64,000 nt of DNA, taken from the NCBI RefSeq assembly GCF_016864015.1, contig NZ_CP045067.1, positions 1,771,001-1,835,000 of the forward strand, read 5' to 3'. Numbering within the stretch: position 1 is the stretch's first letter; each line of letters begins with the position of its first letter. The notes beneath the pieces were generated by a model. It ran no database searches, was not told the origin of the DNA, and worked only from the letters and a program-made list of their open reading frames with translations. The DNA comes from Lacinutrix sp. WUR7 (GTDB lineage Bacteria > Bacteroidota > Bacteroidia > Flavobacteriales > Flavobacteriaceae). Of this stretch, positions 1 through 8,825 are shown piece after piece. The position numbers were made by a program, and so were the translations under genes.

Positions 1-32
1 ACTTTGTAAAAGAAGTTTACGGAGATAAATAA
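1..32 (+). CDS. tig: C-terminal tail of a gene upstream of clpP, probably trigger factor (partial)
   Basis: Only the last nine codons and the TAA stop are present, reading FVKEVYGDK. The tail is too short to identify by itself. The call rests on gene order: trigger factor commonly lies directly upstream of clpP-clpX. A good intrinsic terminator follows about 70 nt later, so the gene and clpP appear to be separate transcription units. Confidence 0.4.
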   Translation, partial: FVKEVYGDK

Positions 33-101
33 TAAGCAAAATTAGTTGCACTTAGCTTATGTAAGTGTTAACATAATTTTAAAGAATAAATCCTTATATT
101 T

Positions 102-135
102 AGGCGTTGAAACTTTTCGGTTTTAACGCCTTTTT
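102..135 (+). terminator. Intrinsic terminator between probable tig and clpP
   Basis: A 12-bp stem with one G-U pair (AGGCGTTGAAAC at 102-113, GTTTTAACGCCT at 120-131) with a 6-nt loop is followed directly by a T run. It should end transcription coming from the upstream gene. Confidence 0.75.
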
Positions 136-161
136 AATAACTATAATTTTTATATCAACAT

Positions 162-836
162 ATGGATTACGGAAAAGAATTCGAAAAATTCGCAATTAAA
201 GACCAAGGGATTAGTAGTACTTATTACAATAAGATAATTAGTAGTATGTATCCTACAAACTTGACGCCAAATATTATTGAGGAACGTCAAATGAACATCG
301 CTATATTCGATGTGTTTTCACGTTTAATGATGGATAGAATCATCTTCTTAGGAACAGGGATTAACGATCAAGTTGCTAATATTATTCAAGCACAATTACT
401 GTTCTTAGAAAGTACAGATGCTAATAAAGACATTCAAATTTACATCAATTCTCCAGGAGGAAGTGTATATGCTGGACTGGGTATTTATGATACCATGCAA
501 TTTATTAAACCAGACGTAGCAACTATTTGTACAGGAATGGCAGCATCTATGGGAGCTGTTTTATTATGTGCAGGAACAAAAGGAAAACGTAGTGGTTTAA
601 CGCATTCTCGTGTTATGATTCACCAACCTTTAGGTGGCGCACAAGGACAAGCTAGTGATATAGAAATTACTGCGCGTGAAATCTTAATCTTAAAAGAAGA
701 ACTTTACAATATTATTAGTAAGCATTCTGGTCAAGATTACGACAAAGTATACAACGATTCAGATCGTGATTACTGGATGAAATCTGATAAAGCGAAAGAA
801 TACGGAATGATTGATGAGATTTTAGTGAGAAGCTAA
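162..836 (+). CDS. clpP: ATP-dependent Clp protease proteolytic subunit ClpP
   Basis: ClpP is the cytoplasmic serine peptidase that forms a two-ring chamber and degrades proteins unfolded by ClpX. At 224 residues it has normal length for a Bacteroidota ClpP. The nucleophile Ser129 lies in GMAASMGA, His154 in RVMIHQP, and the likely third triad residue is Asp203 in DRDYWM. The [12 protein letters not shown] loop (94-104) is also typical. The start ATG follows an AT-rich leader downstream of a terminator, so the gene probably has its own promoter. clpX follows 133 nt later, the standard pairing. Confidence 0.97.
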   Translation: MDYGKEFEKFAIKDQGISSTYYNKIISSMYPTNLTPNIIEERQMNIAIFDVFSRLMMDRIIFLGTGINDQVANIIQAQLLFLESTDANKDIQIYINSPGGSVYAGLGIYDTMQFIKPDVATICTGMAASMGAVLLCAGTKGKRSGLTHSRVMIHQPLGGAQGQASDIEITAREILILKEELYNIISKHSGQDYDKVYNDSDRDYWMKSDKAKEYGMIDEILVRS

Positions 837-847
837 AACGAATAAAT

Positions 848-899
848 TAAAATGGAATGTCCTATTACGGCGTTGTCGAAATAGCTCCATTTTATTATA
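848..899 (+). terminator. Hairpin between clpP and clpX (possible weak terminator or processing site)
   Basis: TAAAATGGA (848-856) pairs with TCCATTTTA (886-894), with an inner CTATT/AATAG stem (862-866 and 880-884). The outer stem is followed by an AT-rich stretch rather than a clean T run. It may only partly stop transcription, letting clpX be read at a different level from clpP. Confidence 0.4.
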
Positions 900-969
900 T
901 AGAAGAATTAAGGTAAAGCTTAGAAGAACTAGTGAAAACTTTTAAGCTTTATACTTTTAAACTTAAATA

Positions 970-2202
970 ATGGCAAAAGAAGATTTAGAATGTTCGTTTT
1001 GTGGACGTAAAAAGCCAGAAACCAACTTATTAATTGCAGGATTAGATGCACACATTTGTGATCGCTGTATTGAGCAAGCACATGGTATTGTTATTGAAGA
1101 ATCAAAACAAACCGATAACAGCGACCTTTCTGCTGAATTAGTATTGCGCAAACCAAAAAAAATTAAAGGTTTTTTAGACGAATATATCATCGGACAAGAA
1201 GCTACTAAAAAAGTAATGTCTGTTGCGGTATATAACCACTATAAAAGATTATTACAACCACCAAGTGATGATGATATTGAGATTCAAAAATCAAATATCA
1301 TTATGGTTGGGCAAACGGGAACTGGTAAAACTTTAATGGCTAAAACTATTGCTAAAATGCTTAATGTGCCTTTAGCTATTGTAGATGCAACTGTTTTAAC
1401 AGAAGCTGGTTATGTTGGTGAAGATGTAGAAAGTATTTTAACAAGATTACTTCAGGCTGCTGATTACAATTTGGAAAAAGCAGAAAAGGGTATTGTTTTT
1501 ATTGACGAAATAGATAAAATTGCGCGTAAGAGTGATAATCCATCTATTACTCGTGATGTTTCTGGTGAAGGTGTACAACAAGCATTATTAAAGTTGCTTG
1601 AAGGTACTGTTGTAAATGTGCCGCCAAAAGGAGGACGTAAGCATCCAGACCAGAAATTTATAGAAGTAAATACAGAAAATATTTTATTCATAGCTGGAGG
1701 AGCATTTGATGGTATTGATCGTGTAATCTCTAAAAGATTAAACATGCAAGCTGTTGGTTACTCTGCTTCTATGAGTGATAATGTTGTAGATCAAAACCAC
1801 TTATTACAGTATATTATTCCTAAAGATTTAAAAGACTTTGGTTTAATTCCTGAGATTATTGGTCGTCTTCCTGTATTAACATACATGGATCCTTTAGATG
1901 CTAAAACGTTAAGAGCTATTTTAACGGAGCCTAAAAATGCAATCATTAAACAATACAAGAAATTGTTTGAGATGGATGATATCGAGTTTACCATTACAGA
2001 TGGTGCTTTAGATTTTATTGTCGGTAAAGCAATAGAGTATAAGTTAGGAGCTCGTGGTTTGCGTTCGTTATGTGAAGAAATTTTAACCGATGCTATGTTT
2101 GAATTGCCAGGCAGCAAAGAGAAGAAGTTAAATGTAACACAAGCTTACACAGAAGAAAAATTGACTAAAACAACGATAAAAAAATTGAAAGCAGTTTCTT
2201 AA
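970..2202 (+). CDS. clpX: ATP-dependent Clp protease ATP-binding subunit ClpX
   Basis: ClpX is the AAA+ unfoldase that feeds substrates to ClpP. The 410-residue protein starts with the zinc-binding ZBD domain (C8, C11, C30, C33). Walker A follows (GQTGTGKT, 114-121), then Walker B with FIDEIDKI near residue 178. A C-terminal AAA+ small domain contains the GARGLR sensor-2 motif. Length and order match the family. It is the second gene after clpP and ends at a strong terminator. Confidence 0.98.
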   Translation: MAKEDLECSFCGRKKPETNLLIAGLDAHICDRCIEQAHGIVIEESKQTDNSDLSAELVLRKPKKIKGFLDEYIIGQEATKKVMSVAVYNHYKRLLQPPSDDDIEIQKSNIIMVGQTGTGKTLMAKTIAKMLNVPLAIVDATVLTEAGYVGEDVESILTRLLQAADYNLEKAEKGIVFIDEIDKIARKSDNPSITRDVSGEGVQQALLKLLEGTVVNVPPKGGRKHPDQKFIEVNTENILFIAGGAFDGIDRVISKRLNMQAVGYSASMSDNVVDQNHLLQYIIPKDLKDFGLIPEIIGRLPVLTYMDPLDAKTLRAILTEPKNAIIKQYKKLFEMDDIEFTITDGALDFIVGKAIEYKLGARGLRSLCEEILTDAMFELPGSKEKKLNVTQAYTEEKLTKTTIKKLKAVS

Positions 2203-2225
2203 TTTTTATTTGTTGTTATACCTAT

Positions 2226-2263
2226 AAAAGCCATTTGTAAAAAACTACAAATGGCTTTTTTTT
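2226..2263 (+). terminator. Intrinsic terminator after clpX
   Basis: Perfect 14-bp stem (AAAAGCCATTTGTA at 2226-2239, complement from 2246) with a 6-nt loop, running into a T tract to 2263. Confidence 0.9.
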
Positions 2264-2275
2264 ATATCTTTAAGA

Positions 2276-2794
2276 ATGGAATTTAAAGACACTCCAAAAA
2301 TACAAACCGAAAGATTAACATTACGTGTTTTAAATATGACGGATGTAGCAATTGTTTTTGCACTTCGTTCTAATGTTGAAGTGATACAATATATCGCACG
2401 AGAACCTCTTAATTTTGCTGAAGCGGAAGAAAAAACACAAGAGATAGTAAAATATATAGATAACAACGAATCCATTTCTTGGATAATCTATCTAAATGCT
2501 GAAAATATAAAAATAGGAAGCATTTGTTTGTGGAATTTTAGCAAAGACCGAAAAACTGCTGAGGTTGGTTATGATTTATTACCAGAATACCACAATAAAG
2601 GAATCATGCATGAGGCTTTAAAAAAGGTTTTGCATTGCGGTTTTAATACATTATAATTAGAAACAATAGAGGCATTTACAAGTAAACACAATAAAGGTTC
2701 TATCGCTTTGTTAGAAAAGAATAATTTTAAAAAGGTACAAGATAGAGTCGATGAAGGGTTTCCAGATAATCTTATTTTCAGCGTAAAGCTTTAG
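2276..2794 (+). pseudogene. GNAT-family N-acetyltransferase (RimJ/RimL-like) interrupted by an in-frame TAA
   Basis: The first 126 codons encode the N-terminal part of a RimJ/RimL-type acetyltransferase, with a TERLTLRVL opening strand and an AEVGYDLLPEYHNKGIMHEAL acetyl-CoA region. A TAA at 2654-2656 stops the frame. The same frame continues without further interruption to TAG at 2792-2794, reading LETIEAFTSKHNKGSIALLEKNNF and onward, which is the expected GNAT C-terminus. No indel is needed: a single base change at codon 127, for example from AAA or CAA, explains it. The short product lacks the last fold strands and is probably inactive. The 3' end converges on the lycopene cyclase gene and overlaps it by 17 nt. 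Confidence 0.8.
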
Positions 2795-3476
2795 TTTTTT
2801 TATTTTTAAAATAACGATACAATTCTATATTCATAAAAATTAGAAGCATTCCATAAATGGAATCTTCCACAGGAATGTTACTCATTCTAATTCCTAAGTT
2901 TTCCGTATTATTATACCAAACTATAGGTTGCTTCACCAAAAGGCTTCCGGTCAGAATTCCGTTGCTAATAAAGAAGAAAGGTAGAATTAAGAAATACGTC
3001 AAGTAATGGTAGGAAAGATTCACTTTCTTAATTTTTAAATAGATTAGAAAAACAGCTGTACTTAAAAAAGTAATAAAAGTATAGAGTTTTTCAAAATGAA
3101 AAAGACCAACAACAAAAAGGATAATTATAAAGAAAGAACTTAAAACCGAGGCTGTTTTCTCTATAGGATTATGGTTAATAATATGTTGTAAGGCGAAATA
3201 GGTAAAGACACAGCAATACGGAATACAGATAAAAAATAATATTTCTTCTATTGGTAAATTACCTAAATGAATTCCTGTTAAATAATCTGTGTTAAATCCC
3301 CAAACACCAATATTTGTAAAGATAGAATCCCAAATAATAAAAAGAATTGCAACCATTATATTCGCTTTAAAAAAAGATTTCCACTCTTTGTAAAAGGCAT
3401 GTTTTTTATAAAAACTTGCTAAAAGAGGAATCGAGATACAAGCTAAATCTATAAAAAGATAGGTGTATGATTGCAT
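2778..3476 (-). CDS. Lycopene cyclase-domain membrane protein (CrtYcd-type)
   Basis: This 232-residue, highly hydrophobic protein has about six to seven membrane segments. It matches the fused two-domain lycopene beta-cyclase type found in Bacteroidota; the PIEEILFF motif near residue 75 is typical of these cyclases. It would close both ends of lycopene to beta-carotene in the membrane. I place the start at MQSYTYLF because that ATG lies 1 nt after the crtZ stop; an upstream in-frame ATG would overlap crtZ by 50 nt. It is the last gene of the carotenoid operon. Confidence 0.85.
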   Translation of the reverse strand: MQSYTYLFIDLACISIPLLASFYKKHAFYKEWKSFFKANIMVAILFIIWDSIFTNIGVWGFNTDYLTGIHLGNLPIEEILFFICIPYCCVFTYFALQHIINHNPIEKTASVLSSFFIIILFVVGLFHFEKLYTFITFLSTAVFLIYLKIKKVNLSYHYLTYFLILPFFFISNGILTGSLLVKQPIVWYNNTENLGIRMSNIPVEDSIYGMLLIFMNIELYRYFKNKKTKALR

Positions 3477-3477
3477 A

Positions 3478-3936
3478 TTATTTTTTAAAAGTGTTATGAT
3501 ACTTTTTCGGAACAAATAACATTCCAAAACATTCTCCTTCCTGTTTGTCTAGATGTTTATGGTGTACTTTGTGTGCTTTTCTTAAGCCAATAAGATATTT
3601 GTTTTTCGTGTTTTTAAACCATTTAAAACGTTGATGAATAAGTACATCATGAATTAAAAAGTAACTAGCACCATAAAAAAAAATACCTAAACCAATAAAA
3701 AATAGGTAATTTAAAGACGGAATAAGGCCATAGTATAAAAGTAAAATACTTGGAATGGCAAAAATCACAAAAAATGCATCGTTCTTTTCAAAGGCATGTG
3801 GATATTTTGGTTGGTGATGATCTTCGTGTAAATACCATAAAAAACCATGCATTACATATTTATGGGTAAGCCAAGTTATTACTTCCATGGAAGTAAATGT
3901 AGCTATAGTTATTAGTATGTATAGTAATATATTCAT
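3478..3936 (-). CDS. crtZ: Beta-carotene hydroxylase (fatty acid hydroxylase/sterol desaturase superfamily)
   Basis: CrtZ is a non-heme di-iron membrane hydroxylase that adds 3-OH groups to beta-carotene, giving zeaxanthin. The 152-residue protein has the expected histidine clusters: HKYVMH, HEDHH, HDVLIHQ and HKVHHK. Four membrane helices alternate with them. Length is normal. It sits between crtB (33 nt gap) and the lycopene cyclase (1 nt gap), which makes the assignment firm. Confidence 0.93.
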   Translation of the reverse strand: MNILLYILITIATFTSMEVITWLTHKYVMHGFLWYLHEDHHQPKYPHAFEKNDAFFVIFAIPSILLLYYGLIPSLNYLFFIGLGIFFYGASYFLIHDVLIHQRFKWFKNTKNKYLIGLRKAHKVHHKHLDKQEGECFGMLFVPKKYHNTFKK

Positions 3937-3969
3937 GTGGAATTGTAAGTTACTTAAACTATTAAAAAA

Positions 3970-4806
3970 TTAAAAAGCATTTAACTTATATCGTATATAC
4001 GATTTTGTAAGTATTACTAATTTTAATTGGTTTGAGATTCTAATTCTTCCGTTCCTTATTTTTTCAGAATCTGCTTTTTTTAGTTTCTTTAGTAATTTTA
4101 AATAATATCGATAGGCTATATAAACGCCAAGTCTGCTTTCTATAGGTAATTGTATAATGCCTTTATATGCTTCGTTAAAATCTTCCTCAATATCTTTTAT
4201 TATTTCCTCTTTATTTGCGTTATTCAATGAATGGCTATTCAAATTAGGAAAGTAAGAACGTCCTAGGTTTTCTGTATCCTCTTTAAAATCTCTTAAAAAA
4301 TTTACTTTTTGAAAAGCAGAACCCAAACGAGTTGCGGACGCTTTTAGTGCTTCAAATTTTTTATCATCATTATTCACAAAAACTCTTAAGCACATTAAAC
4401 CAACAACATCTGCTGATCCATATATGTAGTTTTCGTAATCTTCTTTAGTGTTGTATTCTGTTACTTGTAAATCGGCTTCCATACGCTTTAAAAAATCTTC
4501 AGCATAGCTTTGAAGATGATACTTGAGAGCGACTTCTTGAAAGGAATTAATAATAGGATTTAAACTAATTTTTCTATCTAATGATTTTTTGTAATCTTGA
4601 ACAAAATCATGGAATAATTCTTCTTGCTCGTAATCTTCAAAAGAGTCCACAATTTCATCGGCATAACGTACAAAGCCATATATCGCATAAATAGAAGGAC
4701 GTATGGAAGGAGCAAATAATTTAATGCCTAACGAAAAGGATGTGCTGTAACAATTAGTAACAATCTTGCTACATTTTAGACTGGATGTATCAAATAATGC
4801 TTTCAT
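3970..4806 (-). CDS. crtB: Phytoene synthase
   Basis: Squalene/phytoene synthase family enzyme joining two geranylgeranyl diphosphates to make phytoene. The 278-residue protein carries the first Asp-rich motif in RYADEIVDSFED (about residues 47-58) and the second in FLRDFKEDTENLGRSYFP (about 171-188). The start ATG lies only 2 nt from the crtI stop, indicating translational coupling within the operon. Confidence 0.95.
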   Translation of the reverse strand: MKALFDTSSLKCSKIVTNCYSTSFSLGIKLFAPSIRPSIYAIYGFVRYADEIVDSFEDYEQEELFHDFVQDYKKSLDRKISLNPIINSFQEVALKYHLQSYAEDFLKRMEADLQVTEYNTKEDYENYIYGSADVVGLMCLRVFVNNDDKKFEALKASATRLGSAFQKVNFLRDFKEDTENLGRSYFPNLNSHSLNNANKEEIIKDIEEDFNEAYKGIIQLPIESRLGVYIAYRYYLKLLKKLKKADSEKIRNGRIRISNQLKLVILTKSYIRYKLNAF

Positions 4807-4808
4807 GA

Positions 4809-6275
4809 TTATGCTATGTTTTTTAAAATTAAGTCACTTACTATTTTACCCGAAATTAAGGAAGGAGGAACACCTGGTCCAGGAACGGTTAGTTGTCCGC
4901 AGAAATACAGGTTATCCACTTTTTTACTTTTTAGTTTAGGTCTTAGTACATGCGTTTGTGTTAGCGTGTTTGCTAAACCATAAGCGTTTCCTTTATAGGA
5001 ATTGTAATCTTCTTTAAAGTCTTTTACACAATAGGATTCTTTAAATAAAATGTTGTTTTTAAGATCTTCTCCCGTGATCTTTTCTATTCTTTCTATAAGT
5101 TGCTTAAAATAATGTTCTCTTATTTCTGGCGTGTCTTCTACATCTGGAGCAATAGGAATTAAAAAGATACCAGCTTCTTTTCCATCAGGAGCAGTGGAAG
5201 CATCTGTAATACTTGGAAAACTTGCATAAAACAAAGGTTTCTCGGCCCATTCTTTAGTGTCGTATATCGTTTTGGCGTGTACATCAAAATCGGTATCAAA
5301 AAATAAGGTATGATGTGAAACGTCTTTTAGTTTTTTATTAAAACCTACATAAAATAATAATGCAGAAGGCGCAAAGGTTTTCTTGTTCCAATAACTTTCG
5401 GAATATTGTCTTAGTTCTTTTGGAAGTAAGGTTTCTGTATGATGGTAATCTGCACCACTTAATAGTATATCACATGGCATTACGCCTTGTTTAGTACTAA
5501 CGCTTACTACTTTTTTATTTTCGATGTTTATGTTGTCAACAGCGCAATCTGTTATTGTTTTTACACCAAGACTTTCAGATAGTAATGTCATCGCTTTAAC
5601 AACTTCGTACATACCACCTTCTGGATGCCAAGTACCCAATTTGAAATCGGCATAATTCATAAAATTGTAAAAAGAAGGCGTATTACTTGGTTTTGCACCA
5701 AGAAACAGCACAGGGAATTCTAATATTTTTTGTAGTTTTTTGTTTTTTACATAACCTGTTACTTGTTTTTTTATGGTTGAAATAAATTCCGATAGCTTTA
5801 AAATGGTTTTACTATTTATTATTTCAAAAACATGTACTCCTGGTTTGTACACTAAATCCTTAATGGCAATATTGTAGTTTTTTTCCGCCTTGTCAATAAA
5901 TTGTTGTAACTTATTTCCACTTCCTTTTTCAATATTTTCGAAGGTATTTTTAATATCTTCAAAGTTATCAGAAATACTAATCGAATCTTTTTCACCAAAA
6001 TAAATTTGATACGCTGGGCTTAATTTGTTGAGTTTATAATAGTCTTTTGTCGAGGTGTTGAAATCGTTAAAAAAACGTTCAAAAACGTCTGGCATCCAAT
6101 AAAAGGTTGGTCCAATGTCAAAAATAAAACCATCTTTTTTTAATTGCCTTGCTCTTCCGCCAACCGTTTTGTTTTTCTCTAAAATAGTTACATCAAACCC
6201 TTTACTTGCTAAATAACAGGAAGCAGATAAGGATGAAAACCCAGAACCAACAATTATAATTTTTTTTGAACTCAT
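4809..6275 (-). CDS. crtI: Phytoene desaturase (lycopene-forming type)
   Basis: FAD-dependent CrtI converts phytoene to lycopene by successive desaturations. The 488-residue protein begins with a dinucleotide-binding fold (IIVGSGFSSLSASCYLASKG, then LEKN). It ends with the family signature NLYFCGQLTVPGPGVPPSLISG. It is the first crt gene in the unit. A 16-bp inverted repeat lies 14 nt upstream of its start codon, and I see no clear promoter of its own. It may therefore be read from the promoter upstream of the FAS1 gene. Confidence 0.95.
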   Translation of the reverse strand: MSSKKIIIVGSGFSSLSASCYLASKGFDVTILEKNKTVGGRARQLKKDGFIFDIGPTFYWMPDVFERFFNDFNTSTKDYYKLNKLSPAYQIYFGEKDSISISDNFEDIKNTFENIEKGSGNKLQQFIDKAEKNYNIAIKDLVYKPGVHVFEIINSKTILKLSEFISTIKKQVTGYVKNKKLQKILEFPVLFLGAKPSNTPSFYNFMNYADFKLGTWHPEGGMYEVVKAMTLLSESLGVKTITDCAVDNINIENKKVVSVSTKQGVMPCDILLSGADYHHTETLLPKELRQYSESYWNKKTFAPSALLFYVGFNKKLKDVSHHTLFFDTDFDVHAKTIYDTKEWAEKPLFYASFPSITDASTAPDGKEAGIFLIPIAPDVEDTPEIREHYFKQLIERIEKITGEDLKNNILFKESYCVKDFKEDYNSYKGNAYGLANTLTQTHVLRPKLKSKKVDNLYFCGQLTVPGPGVPPSLISGKIVSDLILKNIA

Positions 6276-6289
6276 TTTGTGTTTTTAAT

Positions 6290-6329
6290 TTAATAAACCG
6301 ACAACATAATTGCGTTGTCGGTTTATTAA
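6290..6329. promoter_or_regulatory. Perfect 16-bp inverted repeat between the FAS1 gene and crtI
   Basis: TTAATAAACCGACAAC (6290-6305) and its exact complement (6314-6329) flank an 8-nt loop. It lies between the FAS1 stop and the crtI ATG on the minus strand. There is no U run immediately after the stem in the transcribed direction, so it is not a textbook terminator. It could be an attenuator, an mRNA-stabilising hairpin, or a protein-binding site. A weaker second stem (ACCAAT/ATTGGT) lies at about 6334-6354. Confidence 0.6.
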
Positions 6330-6359
6330 TTCAACCAATTATAGGGCGATTGGTTTATT

Positions 6360-7775
6360 TTAGTTGTTAATCATTACTTTATTAATAACGTGTATTACAC
6401 CGTTTCCAGCTTGCACATCTACTGCTATAATACCTATATCTGTTGCTCCAGAGCCATCTGTAATGTCTGCAATATTGGTTCCAGAACCAGGTAGTGTAAT
6501 CGTGATGTTATCTCCTTCTAATGTAGCCGCAGTAGTATCACCAGGATTATTTAACATACTAGAGGTGATGTTAGCTTCTTTAATTACGTGGTGTAATAAT
6601 ACTTGCGTTAAAGGTCCTTCTGCAGGAATTGCAGCTAAAGCATCAAAAGCATCATTTGTTGGTGCAAATACCGTAAAATTAGGATCTATAGTGTCTGCGT
6701 TTCCAGTTGCTGTTCTCGATAATATGCTAGCAAAATCTGTTGCAGGAGTTAAAGTTGTTAAAGCAGTAACAAGTGTAGAAAAAGTTGAATCTGCTAAAGC
6801 AAAAGTAACTACAGTAGGTATGTCAATTACAGTATCTACTGCATGAATAATTCCGTTAGTACCCACAACATCTGCTTGGGTTACTGTAGATATGCCATTA
6901 AACATTACGCCATTTGAAGTATTATAATATAAACTTAAAGCATTCCCTCCAGGACCACTAGCACCTGTGTTTGCATATCCAGCTCCGGCATCTACTAAAG
7001 CAGTGGAAGTATTTGTAGAACCAATTATTACATGATTCAATAATATTTGAGAAAGTACAGCAGTATCTACATTAGCTAAAGGAGTACCATCTAAAAAGGT
7101 GCTAAATGCAGCATCATCTGGCGCTAAAACAGTAAATGGTCCAGTACCACTAAGTACATTTACTAGGTCACCATCAGCAGCTCCTAAAGCAGCAACTAAA
7201 TTGGAGAAAGCTGGATTTGCAACTGCATGATCTACTACACTTGGTAATCCTAGTACAGCATCTATGATATGTACTGTTCCGTTAGAAGCATCTGCATCTG
7301 CGGTAGTTACTGTTGCAACGTTATTAAACATCACACTTCCAGATGCATCAAAATAGATGCTAATATTTAATCCATCTGCTCCACTTGCGCTTCCTGATGT
7401 GTAACCAGAACCCATAGCTACTAAATCACTAGAAGCAACATCGGTCATGATTACATGATTTAGAAGTACTTGAGATAATATATCTGTTGGTACATCCTCA
7501 AGAGATGCAAATCCGTTTGCAGATAAGAATGATGCGAAAGCAGCATTTGTTGGTGCTAAAACTGTAAATGGTCCGTTTCCGCTTAAAACAGTCGTTAAGT
7601 TTCCATCTGCTCTAGTAAGGGCGGCGACTAAAGAGCTTAAGTCTGGCGTTGCTTGCGCTAGTTCTACTATGTTTGGAGTAGGTGTTGCGTTGCTTGAATT
7701 GTCATCGTCATTACTACAAGATGTTGTTAATAATGATAGACTAAAAATTGCGATAAAAAAAAGTTTCGTTTTCAT
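6360..7775 (-). CDS. Three-domain fasciclin (FAS1) lipoprotein
   Basis: The 471-residue protein has a lipoprotein signal (hydrophobic stretch ending TTSCSNDDD, so Cys about residue 20). Three FAS1 domains follow at about 35-175, 180-320 and 322-470. Each carries the FTVLAPTNAAF / LLNHVI / NGTVHIIDAVL pattern of the fold. FAS1 domains act in adhesion, and some bacterial FAS1 proteins bind carotenoids or hydroxylated aromatics. Here it is the first gene on the carotenoid side of a divergent promoter with a CarH-like regulator. A role with the pigment is plausible but is inference. Confidence 0.9.
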   Translation of the reverse strand: MKTKLFFIAIFSLSLLTTSCSNDDDNSSNATPTPNIVELAQATPDLSSLVAALTRADGNLTTVLSGNGPFTVLAPTNAAFASFLSANGFASLEDVPTDILSQVLLNHVIMTDVASSDLVAMGSGYTSGSASGADGLNISIYFDASGSVMFNNVATVTTADADASNGTVHIIDAVLGLPSVVDHAVANPAFSNLVAALGAADGDLVNVLSGTGPFTVLAPDDAAFSTFLDGTPLANVDTAVLSQILLNHVIIGSTNTSTALVDAGAGYANTGASGPGGNALSLYYNTSNGVMFNGISTVTQADVVGTNGIIHAVDTVIDIPTVVTFALADSTFSTLVTALTTLTPATDFASILSRTATGNADTIDPNFTVFAPTNDAFDALAAIPAEGPLTQVLLHHVIKEANITSSMLNNPGDTTAATLEGDNITITLPGSGTNIADITDGSGATDIGIIAVDVQAGNGVIHVINKVMINN

Positions 7776-7806
7776 AATTGTCTAATTTAATTGTTTATAA
7801 CTTAGA

Positions 7807-7837
7807 CAAATATATGAATAAATTTATAGTTGTCAAA
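7807..7837 (-). promoter_or_regulatory. Promoter for the FAS1-carotenoid unit
   Basis: On the minus strand TTTG (7837-7834) is followed after 19 nt by TATATTTG (7814-7807). This matches the Bacteroidota -33 TTTG / -7 TAnnTTTG consensus. The FAS1 start codon lies 31 nt beyond the -7 box. Confidence 0.7.
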
Positions 7838-7900
7838 TAAATTTAAATAAAAGTTGGACAAAATAAATTTACGTCATTCTTTAATTTAACTTTTTTTGTT

Positions 7901-7908
7901 TAACTTTG
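7901..7908 (+). promoter_or_regulatory. -7 promoter element for the MerR/B12 regulator
   Basis: TAACTTTG matches TAnnTTTG and lies 20 nt upstream of the regulator ATG, giving a very short leader. No convincing TTG -33 element is seen at the usual distance, which could make it activator- or derepression-dependent. Confidence 0.5.
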
Positions 7909-7927
7909 ACTTATAAATAATTAGACA

Positions 7928-8806
7928 ATGAGTAAATACACAATGGCACAAATTGTGACTTTAACAGGAATAAAAGCGCATACCTTACGGAAATGGGAGA
8001 CTAGATATAGTTTTTTAGATCCAGAGCGGACGGATACTAATATTAGGTATTATTCAGATAGTCAATTGAAAAAGTTATTGAATATCAGTGTGTTGACTAG
8101 AAATGGATATCGGATTTCTAAAATTGATAAAATGTCGGATGTGGAAATTCATGAAATCATTGCAGAGAGCATTATAAAAGGGAATTATGAAGATGAAATA
8201 AGTGCGCTAGTTATTAGTATGCTGGATTTGGATGAAGAAGCATTTAATGAAATATTGAGAACGCAAATTGTTAAAAAAGGACTTTTAGCTACCACTACAG
8301 AACTTATTTATCCATTTTTAAATCGGGTGGGAGTACTTTGGGGAATTAATAAAGTATTGCCAGCGCAAGAGCATTTTATTTCTAATTTAATTAAGAAAAA
8401 GATGTTTGCTTCTATAGATTTGCTTCCTTATCCTCACCAAGGGGCTCCTAATATACTGATGTTTTTAACAGAAGAGGAACACCATGAAATTGGACTTTTA
8501 CTTGCGTATTATATAGCAAGAGAGATGGGCTGGAAAGTATATTATTTAGGTCAAAATGTACCTATTGAAAATATTAAGCAAGTTATTGAAGAAGTAAAAC
8601 CAGAATTAATGTTGTCTATGTTTATAACACCAACGGAAGCATCTGTTTCCAGTAAAATAGATGCTATATTAAAACAAGGAGATGTTCCGCTTCTAGTTTC
8701 TGGAAATCCAATTGGTTTAGAGGGTGTTATGGAAAATAAAAGGGTGCAATACTTATCACATCCCGACGAACTAATCCAAATATTAAAAAATAAAAAACCC
8801 AAGTAA
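7928..8806 (+). CDS. MerR-family regulator with B12-binding domain, CarH/LitR-like light sensor
   Basis: The 292-residue protein has an N-terminal MerR helix-turn-helix (1-70, with HTLRKWETRYSFLDPERT). A four-helix cap and a cobalamin-binding Rossmann domain follow. The W-x9-EH motif of CarH photoreceptors is intact (W138, E148, H149). The lower B12 ligand motif appears as E-x-H-x-x-G (E184, H186, G189). CarH proteins bind adenosylcobalamin in the dark, repress carotenoid genes, and let go in light. Position next to the crt unit fits this role. The specific chromophore cannot be proven from sequence. Confidence 0.9.
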   Translation: MSKYTMAQIVTLTGIKAHTLRKWETRYSFLDPERTDTNIRYYSDSQLKKLLNISVLTRNGYRISKIDKMSDVEIHEIIAESIIKGNYEDEISALVISMLDLDEEAFNEILRTQIVKKGLLATTTELIYPFLNRVGVLWGINKVLPAQEHFISNLIKKKMFASIDLLPYPHQGAPNILMFLTEEEHHEIGLLLAYYIAREMGWKVYYLGQNVPIENIKQVIEEVKPELMLSMFITPTEASVSSKIDAILKQGDVPLLVSGNPIGLEGVMENKRVQYLSHPDELIQILKNKKPK

Positions 8807-8825
8807 ATTTACTTGGGTTTTTATT
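8792..8825. terminator. Terminator overlapping the end of the MerR gene
   Basis: AAAAAACCCAAGTAA pairs with TTACTTGGGTTTTT around a very small loop, and T-rich sequence follows. The stop codon lies within the 5' arm. It probably works in both directions, since the GH3-like gene converges from the other side. Confidence 0.8.

Larger units (their letters stand above)
7778..7928. promoter_or_regulatory. Divergent regulatory region with repeated TTAGACAA half-sites
   Basis: The spacer between the FAS1 gene and the MerR gene contains TTGTCTAA at 7778-7785 and TTAGACAA at 7802-7809 and 7921-7928. Related TTGTCAAA (about 7831) and TTGGACAAA (about 7854) elements also occur. Two of these overlap the -33 and -7 parts of the FAS1 promoter, and one overlaps the regulator start codon. 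This arrangement fits direct repression and autoregulation by the adjacent MerR protein. Confidence 0.5.

Noticed and set aside
6290-6329. Simple intrinsic terminator separating the FAS1 gene from crtI
   Set aside because: The stem is strong but no U run follows in the direction of transcription, and no crt promoter is visible downstream; a regulatory or stabilising role is kept open instead.
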